This document shows, piece after piece, positions 16,949-25,979 of a DNA stretch of 64,000 nucleotides. Each line of letters starts with the position of its first letter. Positions within the stretch are counted from its first letter, which is position 1. The translations under genes were made by a program, and so were the position numbers. The notes under the pieces were generated by a model. It was not told the origin of the DNA and ran no database searches. It saw nothing but the letters and a program-made list of their open reading frames with translations. Origin of the DNA: Oleiagrimonas sp963747595 (lineage in GTDB: Bacteria > Pseudomonadota > Gammaproteobacteria > Xanthomonadales > Rhodanobacteraceae). The stretch covers positions 186,001 through 250,000 of the forward strand of contig CAVVFO010000003.1 of assembly GCA_963747595.1 (NCBI GenBank), in the 5' to 3' direction.

Positions 16949-19081
16949 TCATTTCGCCGCGGCGGGTTTCGACTTGTCGAGCCCCAGCTCATGGGCGAAG
17001 AAGGTCAGCGCCAGCGTGGTGTCGCCCACCCGCTGACCGAACGAGGCATCGACGCCGTGACCGGCATGCATGCGGGTCAGCAGCAGGATGGGTCGCGCTC
17101 GGAATCACTGGCGTGCTGCAGCGCAGCGGCAAACTTGCGCGATTGCCACGGCGCCACGCGCGGATCGTTGGCGCCGGTGGTCATCAGCACCGCCGGATAC
17201 GCCGTGTGCGGCTTGACGTGGTACAGCGGCGAGTAGGCCACCAGCGCCTTGAACTGCGCCGGGTTCGTCACCGAGCCGTATTCGCTGACGTTGTACTGGC
17301 CGTTGGCGAACGCCGTCTGGTGCCGGATCATGTCGTAGATGCCGACCATGGAGACCACCGCGCGATAATCGTGCGGATGCTGCACCAGCTCGGCGCCCAT
17401 CAGCAGGCCGCCGTTGCTGCCGCCCATGATCCCCAGGTGCGCGCGGTCGGTCCAGTGGTGCTCGATCATCGCCATGGCGGCGGCGTGGAAATCGTCGAAC
17501 ACGTTCTGCTTGTGCGTCTTCATGCCCTGGCGATGCCAGGCTTCGCCGAACTCGTTGCCGCCGCGGATGTTGGCGAAGGCATACACGCCGCCACGCTCCA
17601 GCCACGCCAGCAGCGGCCCGACGAAGTGCGGCATGATGGGGATGTCGAATCCGCCGTAGCCGTACACGATGGTCGGCCGATGGCCATTGGCGCTGGCACC
17701 GCGCATCGACAGCACGGTGACCGGAATGCGCGTGCCGTCCTTCGATGTGCCCTCGATGCGGTGCACCTGGATGTTCGCGTAGTCGCCCGACGGCTTGACC
17801 TTGAACACGGTCTGCAGCGTACCGGTGCGGGCATCGTACTCGGCCCAGTGCGAGGGCAGCGTCCAGCCGCTGTAGCTGATCAGCGCTTTGGCGCTGCCGG
17901 AGTCGGAGGCGATGCCGCCGACACTGACGCCATGTGCGGGAAGCGGGACACGACGGACTCTTGCGGCCCTGCGTATCGTACTGATCGACCCACTCGTCCG
18001 GTCCGCGGCTGCGGGTGACCAGAAACCCGCCGGCCAGCGGCGCGATATGCTGGATGGCGCCCGTGGTCTGTTTCACGGCTGTATCGACGTTGCCGGTGGC
18101 GCTGACGGCAAGAACGCGTCCGTGCGGTGCATCCTTGAAGCTGGCCACCAGCAGCCGCTGACCCACCCACTTCGCTTCGCGCACGTCGGCACCGCGGCCC
18201 AGGACGCGCTTGAAATGGCCGTGGCGACGCAGGAAGACCTCTGCGGCGCCGCCATCGCCGATGTTGGCCAGCACCGCCAGATGTTTTGCACCCGACGAGG
18301 TCGGAAGCCGGTATTCGGCCACGTGCGAATAATGCGCGCCAAACACCACCCGGTCATGGGCGGCTGGCTGCCCCAGCGTGTGATGCACCAGCGTCGCATC
18401 GAACTGGCGTACCGTCTGCCCCGCCGGCGGCAGCGGGAAGCGCACGTAGGTAAAGCCGCGGGCATCGGCATCCCAGGCCAGCGCCTGCGGAGTGGTGCCG
18501 CCGCCCGCGTACGGCAGCGTGTCGCCGAGCGTCTTGCCGCTGCGTACATTCAGCACGTGGATGGTGGTCAGTTCGCTGCCGCCCACGGCCGTGCCGTAGG
18601 CCAGATAGCGCCCGTGCGGCGAGGGCCAGAACGCGGTAATGGCGGTGTGGCCTTTGCGCTTGTTGAGATCGACCAGCACGTGCGGCTTGCCGCCGGGCCA
18701 GGCCTGCGCCACCAGCACGGGTTGCGGCTGCGGTGGCGTCTCGCGCAGGTAGAACAGCGTGCCGCCGGCCAGGTGCGGTGCGTAGCGCGTGGTGGACGTG
18801 ATGGCCAGCGCGCGCACCCGTCGGCGCAGCGACTGGCGCATCGGCATGGCGCCGATCACCGACTCGGCATGCGCGTTCTGCGCCTTGATCCAGCGCTGCA
18901 CGGCCGGCGCGTCGGCATGTTCCAGCCAGCGATAGGGATCGTGCACGCTGATGCCGTGCATCTGCGTGCTGGCTGCGTGCCTGGCGGTGGGCGGCGGCGC
19001 CGCATCGGCGGCCCGTGCGCTGTCGGGTACGCGGCAGGCAAGCAGCAGGAAAGCGGTGGCAAGCAGACATGAGCGACGCAT
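16949..19081 (-). pseudogene. Prolyl oligopeptidase family (S9A) serine peptidase, two frameshifts
   Basis: Secreted peptidase cutting after proline or similar residues. The N-terminus MRRSCLLATAFLLLACRVPD looks like a signal peptide, possibly a lipoprotein (LLLAC). PYRWLEHADAPAVQRWIKAQN is the S9A propeller entry. A first frameshift falls near 17951-17962. The catalytic domain then continues in another frame with YGGFDIPIMP, IMGGSNGGLLMGAEL (Ser) and TTGANDPRVAPW (Asp). A second frameshift at about 17090 (CCC where CCCC is expected) puts the His segment ILLLTRMHAGHG in a third frame, ending at 16949. Repaired length is about 710 aa, normal for the family. Confidence 0.8.
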
Positions 19082-19220
19082 GGATGGCTCCGGTGAAGAC
19101 GTGCGAGGGGCGCGGGCATTGCCCGCCCGGGGAAAGTGCGCAGGCGCGTCTCAGACTATCGTGCGGCGCCGCCGCGCACACCTGACTTTCGACATGGGGC
19201 GCTCCAAAGCGCGTCCGGCT

Positions 19221-19230
19221 CGGTTATGCT
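19221..19230 (+). promoter_or_regulatory. Probable -10 region, motif CGGTTATGCT
   Basis: TATGCT (19225-19230) lies 25 nt before the ATG at 19256, with ribosome-binding site GGGGAGA in between. It is identical over 10 bp to motifs at 9101 and 52806. Confidence 0.4.
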
Positions 19231-19255
19231 CCGGGTCTTTGCCGGGGAGATCCGC

Positions 19256-21673
19256 ATGCGTCGTCCAGTGATTCTTGCCGCGTTGGCGTTGACCGTGACG
19301 CCGGCATTGGCGTCCTCGTTGAGCCTGGAACAGATCATGGCCAACCCGGACTGGATCGGTCCGCCGGTAGAGCAGCCGTACTGGAGTGCGCAGGGGCATG
19401 CCCTCTACTACTCGCTGAAGCGCGATGGCAGCCAGGTGCAGGATCTGTACCGCGTCAATCTGTCCAATGGCAAGAGCACGAAGTTGTCGGACACGGCGCG
19501 TGCCAGCGCCGACGGTGCGCCGGTGTTCGATCTCCAGCATCGCCATGCCGCGTTCGTGCGCCACGGTGACATCTTCATCCGCAATCTCGCATCCGGCACA
19601 TTGCGCCAGGTCACGCGCACCCCGCAGCGCGAGTCTGCGCCGCAGTGGAGTGCCGATGGCCAGACGCTGCAGTATCGCCACAACAACCAGTGGTACAGCT
19701 ACAACCTGTCCAACGGGCTGGCGACATCCGCCGCCACGCTCAAGACCAGCGCCAACCCGCAGGATGCCAAACCCGGGCAGATGCAACGCCTGCAGATGCA
19801 CCTGTTCAAGACATTGCGCAGCATCAAGCACGACAACGACGCCGAGCATGCCCAGCAGCAGGCACTGGATGCCGCCGACGCCACCCGGGCGGGCGAGCCG
19901 TATCTATCTGGGCAAGGGCGTGAAGGTGGTCGACACCGAGCTCGCGCCGAGCGGCCGCTGGATGCTGGTGGTCACGCGCAAGGCGTCGCATGCGCGGGGC
20001 AAGTTGCCGCAAATCATGCACTACGTGACCAAATCGGGGTATCCAAAGCCCGAGAAGGCACGGCCGTACGTGGGCCGCAACAGCCCCGCGCCGGAGTCGT
20101 TCAAGCTGCTGGATCTGGCTCAGCACAAGCAGTACACGCTGGCCACCGACCATCTGCCGGGGATCCACGATGATCCGCTGGCCAGCCTGCGCAAGCAGAC
20201 CATGGCGCAATCTGCGCAAGGAGGGCCACGACAAGGAAGCGGCCGCACTGAAGGCGCCGAAGACGCGGCCGGTGGCACTGGGCGAGATCGTCAGCGGCGA
20301 GAGCGGCCGTTACGGCGTCACCTGGAGCCGCGACGGCAAGCAGCTGGGCATCGAGCTCGAATCCATCGACCACAAGGACCGCTGGATCACCACGGTCGAT
20401 TTCGAGCAACCACAGCCTGGTCACGCAGGACCGCCTGCACGACAAGGCGTGGATCAGCTGGAGCTTCAACGATTTCGGTTTCGTGCGCGGCAGCGATGCG
20501 CTGTGGTACCTCAGCGAGGCATCGGGCTATTCGCAGCTGTACGTGAAGCCTTTGGGCGGCAGCGCCAAACAGCTGACCTCCGGCACGTTCGAGGTCAGCA
20601 ACCCGCAGATGTCGCCGGACGGCAAGTGGTTCTACGTCAAGACCAACAAGGTGGCGCCGTACAGCTACGACATCTACCGCGTCGCCGTGCACGGCGGCGC
20701 CCTCGAGCGCGTCACGCACTTCGATGCCATCGACGGGTTCGAGATCTCGCCCAGCGGGCAGAAGCTGGCGGTGCTGCATTCCAGCGCGTATATCCCGCCG
20801 CAGCTGGCCGTGATCAACAGCGACGGCACGCATGAGCGCGACCTCACCGACACCCGCACCGCCAAATACAAGGCGATGCACTGGATCCAGCCGAAGTTCG
20901 TCAAGGTGCCCTCGACGCACGGCGCCGGCCCGATCTACACCAAGGTCTGGAAAGATCCCTCCGCGGATGCTGCCAGCGATCGCCCCGCGGTGGTTTTCGT
21001 GCACGGCGCCGGCTATCTGCAGGACGTGACCAAGGGCTGGTCGTACTACTTCCGCGAGCAGATGTTCAACAACCTGCTGGCGCACGAGGGCTACGTGGTC
21101 ATCGACATGGACTACCGCGCCTCGGCGGGCTACGGCCGCGACTGGCGTACCGCGATCTACCAGAAGATGGGCCATCCGGAACTGCAGGATCTGCTGGACG
21201 GCAAGCGCTGGATGGTCAGGACGCAGCACGTGGATCCCTCCCGCGTGGGCATCTACGGCGGTTCCTACGGCGGCTTCATGACCGAGATGGCGCTGTTGCG
21301 CGCGCCGGGGCAGTTCGCCGCCGGCGCGGCCTTGCGTCCGCCGTCCGACTGGACCAGCTACAACGACGGCTACACCTCGGACATCCTCAACGATCCGCAG
21401 CTCGATCCGAAGGCCTACAAGATCAGTTCCCCCATCGAGTACGCCAGGAACCTGCAGGACCCGCTGCTGATCTGCCACGGCCTGATCGACAACAATGTCA
21501 TGCCCAGCGATTCCATCCGCCTCTACCAGCGCTTCATCGAGCTGCACAAGAAGCATTTCTGGATCTCCGTGTATCCGATGGAGCGCCATGCGTTCGAGCA
21601 TGCCGACGACTGGTATGACGAATACCGCCGTATCCACGCGCTGTTCACCCGCTTCGTCAAGCCCAGGCACTGA
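19256..21673 (+). pseudogene. S9-family serine peptidase (DPP IV/acylaminoacyl type), three frameshifts
   Basis: Periplasmic peptidase with a beta-propeller and alpha/beta-hydrolase domain. The signal peptide is MRRPVILAALALTVTPALAS. Propeller repeats follow (GSQVQDLYRVNLSNGKSTKL, LRQVTRTPQRESAPQWSADG). The reading frame changes near 19900, 20205 and 20405, each by one base, yet the sequence on each side continues the family pattern without lost residues. The last frame is open from before 20483 and holds the whole catalytic domain: GIYGGSYGGFMTEMAL (Ser), CHGLIDNNVMPSDS (Asp), ERHAFEHADDW (His). Repaired length is about 806 aa. The separate C-terminal frame alone would lack a signal peptide. 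Confidence 0.8.
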
Positions 21674-21700
21674 AGCACTGAAGCACTGAAAAAGTGGCGG

Positions 21701-21722
21701 CCATGCCGGGAAGCCGGCATGG
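21701..21722. terminator. Hairpin after the S9 peptidase gene
   Basis: 9-bp inverted repeat CCATGCCGG / CCGGCATGG with a 4-nt loop, about 27 nt after the stop codon. It has no T-tract on the plus strand, so terminator function is weakly supported. The preceding bases contain three tandem copies of GCACTGAA. Confidence 0.3.
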
Positions 21723-21833
21723 ACGCCGGCAGGCCATCGTCATTTTCATGACCGGCACCTGCCACCATTTCGCCCGATCCGTTCCGTAGCCTGACCCACT
21801 CGGGATGCGCATTGCGCGACGGGGGGCGAGGGA

Positions 21834-22982
21834 ATGGAACGACGGCCGGGGCTGGACACGCTGCGCGCCACGGCGATTGTGTGGGTGATGGCGTTCCACA
21901 GCTACATCGTCATCGGCACGGCGGCGGATGGCGCGGTGCTGCGCTGGAGCGGATGGATGGGCGTGGATCTGTTCTTCGCGCTCAGCGGCTTCCTGATCGG
22001 CTCGCAGGTGCTCGCTCCGCTCAGTCGCGGTGAGCGGCTGTCGTTTTCCGACTTCTACCTCAGGCGCGCGTTCCGCATCCTGCCGGCGTACGGCGTGGTA
22101 CTGGTGGCGTATTTTTTCTGGCCGGTGCTGCGCGAGGCGCCCGGTATCAGGCCCGTGTGGCAGTTCCTGACCTTCACCATGAACCTGCTCGGCGCGCAGC
22201 CGTCGCAGCGGGCGTTCTCGCATGCCTGGTCGCTGTGCGTGGAAGAGCATTTCTATCTGCTGTTCCCCGTACTGGCGTGGGCGATGACGCGGCGGCCCTC
22301 GCTGCGCCGCTTCCTGGTTCTTCTGGCGGGTCTGGTGATGGCCGGCATGGTGGTGCGCGGCTGGCTCTGGGTGCATGAGGTGGAACCGGCGCGGCTCGCC
22401 GGTGGTCCTGCCGGGCAGCGCTACCTGCAGTACCTGTACAACCCCACCTGGGCACGACTGGACGACCTGCTGGCCGGCGTGGCACTGGCCGCGTTGCGCT
22501 GCTACAGGGGCAATTGGTGGACGTGGTTGCAGGCCCGCGCCAATACGCTGGCGGTGCTCGGCGTGGGTATCGTCGGTGGGTGCATGGCGCTGTTCCATCA
22601 GCAGCGGATGACGTTCATGCCGAATGTGGTCGGCGACCCGTTGTTGGCGCTGGGCATGATGTGCCTTGTATGCAGCGCCGCCAGCACGCAGGGGGTGCTG
22701 GGGCGATGGCGTGTGCCGGGTGCGCAGTGGCTGGCGCTGACCTCCTACAGCCTGTATCTGACCCATAAAGCCGTCTACGGTCTCATCCACACATACCTGC
22801 ACCGGGTGGATGGCCACGGCGCGTGGACCTTCCTGGTGTATGCCGTGGCGGTGCTTGGCGTCGTTGCCGTGCTGCACTACACCGTGGAGCGGCCGTTCCT
22901 GCGGCTGCGGCGACATGTGCTTGCCGCGCGGTTGCGGTCTCCGGGTGCATCCATGCCTGCTTCGGCAACGATGGAAGGATAG
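21834..22982 (+). CDS. Acyltransferase family 3 membrane protein (OafA/YrhL-like)
   Basis: Integral membrane O-acyltransferase that modifies surface sugars or glycolipids. 382 aa with about 10 membrane segments. Motifs of the family: RRPGLDTLRATAIVWVMAFH near the N-terminus, GWMGVDLFFALSGFLIGSQ, FYLRRAFRILPAY and SLCVEEHFYLLFP. There is no C-terminal SGNH domain, so it is the short form. The ATG follows a strong GGGGGGCGAGGGA. No polysaccharide or LPS genes are adjacent, so the acceptor is unknown. Confidence 0.87.
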   Translation: MERRPGLDTLRATAIVWVMAFHSYIVIGTAADGAVLRWSGWMGVDLFFALSGFLIGSQVLAPLSRGERLSFSDFYLRRAFRILPAYGVVLVAYFFWPVLREAPGIRPVWQFLTFTMNLLGAQPSQRAFSHAWSLCVEEHFYLLFPVLAWAMTRRPSLRRFLVLLAGLVMAGMVVRGWLWVHEVEPARLAGGPAGQRYLQYLYNPTWARLDDLLAGVALAALRCYRGNWWTWLQARANTLAVLGVGIVGGCMALFHQQRMTFMPNVVGDPLLALGMMCLVCSAASTQGVLGRWRVPGAQWLALTSYSLYLTHKAVYGLIHTYLHRVDGHGAWTFLVYAVAVLGVVAVLHYTVERPFLRLRRHVLAARLRSPGASMPASATMEG

Positions 22983-23125
22983 GCGCGCTTTCGCAAAGCC
23001 CCGCGGGCCGGCCATCCTGGTGTGCCCGGGCCGTGGCGCGCGCGGTTGTCCCCGCCAGTGGCTAAACTGCGCACGGGGCGCACCTCGCTCGCGTACCCCT
23101 GTCTCCCTCGCACGTGGATCGCGTC

Positions 23126-23713
23126 ATGAACCTCAGCAACCGTATCTCCAAGCCATGGGTGGACCGTCGCGCGACGGCACGCCTGCTTCTGCATACCGAG
23201 CTGGAAAAGCTGCCGCCGCACGAACGCGAGATCGTGGAGCGGTTCATCGATCGCAAGCACATGGCGCGCAACGTCATGCTGGAGTTCGATCAGAACCTGA
23301 GTTTCGGTGAGCGACTGGCCGACCGTGTGGCCGAAGTCGGCGGCAGCTGGGGGTTCATCATCCTCTTCCTGCTGTTCATGGCGGCGTGGATGGGTTTCAA
23401 CAGCTTCGTCCTGCACCGCAGTGCCTTCGATCCGTACCCCTACATCCTGCTGAATCTGGCCCTTTCCTGCCTGGCGGCGCTGCAGGCGCCGGTGATCATG
23501 ATGAGCCAGAACCGTCTGGCTGACGCGGATCGCGCGCACGCCAAGAACGATTACGAGGTGAACGTGCGGGCGGAGCTGGAGATCCTGCAGGTGCACGAGA
23601 AGATCAACTCGATCCGCGAGACCGAGCTGACGGATCTGATCGATGCCGTGCGGCGCCAGAATGCGGACCTGCAGCGATTGACCGAGCGGCTGGCACCTGA
23701 CGACGGCCCCTGA
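23126..23713 (+). CDS. DUF1003 membrane protein
   Basis: 195 aa. A soluble N-terminal region (ELEKLPPHEREIVERFIDRK) is followed by two membrane helices (SWGFIILFLLFMAAWMGFNS and PYILLNLALSCLAALQAPVIMM). The family hallmark MSQNRLADADRAHAKNDYEVN and a C-terminal helix come next (likely coiled coil, EILQVHEKINSIRETELTDL). Function is unknown; relatives are sometimes called cyclic-nucleotide-binding-like without proof. A GTG 12 nt upstream is an alternative start. It precedes the efflux operon, but a separate promoter follows it. Confidence 0.82.
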   Translation: MNLSNRISKPWVDRRATARLLLHTELEKLPPHEREIVERFIDRKHMARNVMLEFDQNLSFGERLADRVAEVGGSWGFIILFLLFMAAWMGFNSFVLHRSAFDPYPYILLNLALSCLAALQAPVIMMSQNRLADADRAHAKNDYEVNVRAELEILQVHEKINSIRETELTDLIDAVRRQNADLQRLTERLAPDDGP

Positions 23714-23769
23714 GCCGGATTGCCGAGGGCGGTCGGCGCGGCGCGACAGAGGCAAAAGCGCGCATATCC

Positions 23770-23802
23770 TTGCCTTGACAAATATAGTTCCGGCAATAGA
23801 AT
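23770..23802 (+). promoter_or_regulatory. Promoter of the MarR/efflux operon with an overlapping inverted repeat
   Basis: TTGACA (23775-23780, perfect), 16-bp spacer, TAGAAT (23797-23802, 5 of 6). Inverted repeat TTGCC-N17-GGCAA (23770-23796) overlaps it and could be the operator for autoregulation by the MarR protein. The predicted transcript starts at or next to ATG 23810, which suggests a leaderless mRNA. Confidence 0.55.
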
Positions 23803-23809
23803 GCGCGGC

Positions 23810-24283
23810 ATGGATTCGAACGCGACACTCCCCGAACGCCAGAAATCGCTGGGCGTACTGATCAAGCTGGTACGTGCGGAATTTGTGCGCGCCATCGAGA
23901 AGACGCTGGAAGACGAAGGCTTCGACCTGCGCTTTTCGCAGATGCTGGTGATCAAGCACCTGGCCGTCCACGGCACCGTAAGCCTGTCGGCGCTGGCCCG
24001 TCATCTGGAGCACGATGCCGGCGCGCTGACGCGCATGGTCGATCAGCTCGAGCACAAGGGCTACCTGCATCGCTATCGGGACAGTCAGGACCGACGTGTG
24101 GTGCGCGTCGAATTGACCGAGTGTGGTCACGCGCTGTGGAAGCAGATCAATCTGCTCAACCAACGCGTGCTGGAGCAGGCGCACGAAGGCCTCACGGAGC
24201 ATGAACAAAAAAAATTGCATGGTTATCTGGAGAGTGTGTTGTCTGCGCTCAAGGCGACACACGGTTCCCCCTCATCCGCTTAG
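23810..24283 (+). CDS. MarR-family transcriptional regulator
   Basis: 157 aa winged-helix repressor, probably of the efflux genes that follow at once. Seen: LVRAEFVRAIEKTLEDEGFD (dimer helix), FSQMLVIKHLAVHGTVSLSALARHLEHDAGALTRMVDQLEHKGYLHRYRDSQDRRVVRVELTE, the full MarR HTH and wing. ATG 23810 is chosen because the nearer upstream ATG (23801) lies in the -10 hexamer. It is 13 nt from the outer-membrane factor start, so it heads the operon. Inducers are probably toxic organic compounds, as for EmrR, but this is inference. Confidence 0.88.
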   Translation: MDSNATLPERQKSLGVLIKLVRAEFVRAIEKTLEDEGFDLRFSQMLVIKHLAVHGTVSLSALARHLEHDAGALTRMVDQLEHKGYLHRYRDSQDRRVVRVELTECGHALWKQINLLNQRVLEQAHEGLTEHEQKKLHGYLESVLSALKATHGSPSSA

Positions 24284-24296
24284 GCACACCAACGTT

Positions 24297-25979
24297 ATGC
24301 GAACCATCAAACTCGCCTGGATGGCGGTTGCGGCCGCTGCAGTCGCTGGTTGCGCCAGCACCCAGGGACTGCACACGCGCGGCCAGCCGCGCAATCCGGC
24401 CTCGCTGCATGCCAGTCATTCATTGGCAGGGGCGCCGCTGTCCTCGGCGGCCTGGCCGGCCAAGGACTGGTGGCAGCAGCTGGGCGATGCGCAGCTCAAC
24501 GGGCTCATTCATGAGGCGCTGAAAAACAGCCCAGACCTTGCCGCGGCAAGTGCTCGCGCGCGCGAGGCACAGGCGCAGGCCCAGACGGCGGATGCGCAGC
24601 TGCAGCCTACACTCGATGTCGGCGGCAGTGTTTCCGGCGCGCGGCTGCCGACCACGGTGGTTCCGGCGCCGCTGGGTGGCCATTTCCAGTGGGCCAAGTA
24701 TGTCTACACCAGCTTCAAATGGAATCTGGATATCTGGGGCGGTACGCGCGCTGCGTGGGAGGCGGCGGTCGACCGTTCGCGTGCCGCCGCCGTGGACAGG
24801 CGGGCCGCGCGCCTGCAGTTGTCGGTCAACGTGGCACGTGCCTACGTGCGGCTGAACTACGCCTTTCAGGCGCACGACATCGCCAAGGACGAATTGAAGC
24901 GCGCGCAGTCCATCTTCAAGTTGACCGCACAGCGGGTGCATGCCGGCATCGACAGCAAGCTGCAGCTGGCCCGCGCGCGGAGTGAAGTGGCCATGGTCAA
25001 GGGCCAGCTGGCCTCGACCGCGCAGCAGATCCATGCGGCGCGCGTGGCGCTGTCGGTGCTGCTGGGCAAGGGCCCGGACCGCGGCCTGAAAATCCAGCGG
25101 CCGCATGGCCTGAAGGCGGCGCGACTGGCCATTCCCTCCAGGCTGCCGGCTGTCCTGGTGGGCCGTCGGCCGGACCTGGTGGCGGCGCGCTGGCGGGTGG
25201 AAGCGGCGCAGAAACAGGCCAGGACGGCGCGCACCCGGTTTCTGCCCAACCTCAACATCAGCGCTCTGGCGGGGTTGGTCGCCACCGGCGGCACCAATTT
25301 GTTCCAGCTGCCGGCACGCTTCTACAACGTGGCGCCGGCCTTTTCGCTGCCGATTTTCGAAGGCGGGCGTCTGCGCGCCAACCTGAAAAGCCGCAATGCG
25401 CAATACGACCTGGCCGTGGCGCAGTACAACAAGACCTTGATCGGCGCCGTCAATGCGGTGGCTGACGACCTTTCCAACGCGCGCGCCCTGCAGCAGCAGA
25501 TCCAGGATCAGCAACAGGCGCTGGCCGCGGCGCATCACGCCTGGAAGCTTGCCGAGCAGACCTACAAGGCCGGCATCGGCAGCTATCTGCAGGCGCTGTC
25601 GGTGCGTCAGCAGCTGTTGCAGGCACGTCAGCGCCTGGCCGTGCTGAAGACGCAGAAGATCGACCTGTCGGTTCGTCTGATCCAGACCCTGGGTGGCGGT
25701 TTCGAGGTCCATGGCGCCGTGGCTGCCAGTCACGCCGGCGCCGAGGATGGTGGCGACCGAGCCCACTCGGGCACCGATCAAGCCGAGGGTGGTTCTGATC
25801 GCGTCGCCCCCGGCGTGCCGCACGCCGGTGGCGGCGGTCAGGGCGGCACCATGACCACGACCAAGACTGCGGCCGGTGACCGTGCTCAGGGCGATACCAC
25901 GACGACTACCAAGACCACGGTCACCACGACCACCACCACGACCACTCACGCTTCACATCGGGATTCATCCCATGACTGA
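24297..25979 (+). CDS. Outer-membrane efflux factor, NodT-type lipoprotein, with Thr-rich tail
   Basis: TolC-like channel of a tripartite exporter, 560 aa. Signal MRTIKLAWMAVAAAAVAGCA has lipobox VAGC. Two OEP repeats follow (LNGLIHEALKNSPDLAAASARAREAQAQ in the first; NISALAGLVATGGTNLFQLP and FSLPIFEGGRLRANLKSRNA in the second), reaching the normal family end near LIQTLGG. About 90 extra residues come after that: a Gly/Asp-rich stretch and then a tail that is mostly threonine (for example TTTTTKTTVTTTTTTTTHAS). The last 8 nt overlap the adaptor gene start, so the tail is under a coding constraint only at its very end. Confidence 0.87.
   Translation: MRTIKLAWMAVAAAAVAGCASTQGLHTRGQPRNPASLHASHSLAGAPLSSAAWPAKDWWQQLGDAQLNGLIHEALKNSPDLAAASARAREAQAQAQTADAQLQPTLDVGGSVSGARLPTTVVPAPLGGHFQWAKYVYTSFKWNLDIWGGTRAAWEAAVDRSRAAAVDRRAARLQLSVNVARAYVRLNYAFQAHDIAKDELKRAQSIFKLTAQRVHAGIDSKLQLARARSEVAMVKGQLASTAQQIHAARVALSVLLGKGPDRGLKIQRPHGLKAARLAIPSRLPAVLVGRRPDLVAARWRVEAAQKQARTARTRFLPNLNISALAGLVATGGTNLFQLPARFYNVAPAFSLPIFEGGRLRANLKSRNAQYDLAVAQYNKTLIGAVNAVADDLSNARALQQQIQDQQQALAAAHHAWKLAEQTYKAGIGSYLQALSVRQQLLQARQRLAVLKTQKIDLSVRLIQTLGGGFEVHGAVAASHAGAEDGGDRAHSGTDQAEGGSDRVAPGVPHAGGGGQGGTMTTTKTAAGDRAQGDTTTTTKTTVTTTTTTTTHASHRDSSHD

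Noticed and set aside
21668..21692. Three tandem copies of GCACTGAA at the end of the S9 peptidase gene
   Set aside because: Very short; contains the stop codon but no sign of function.
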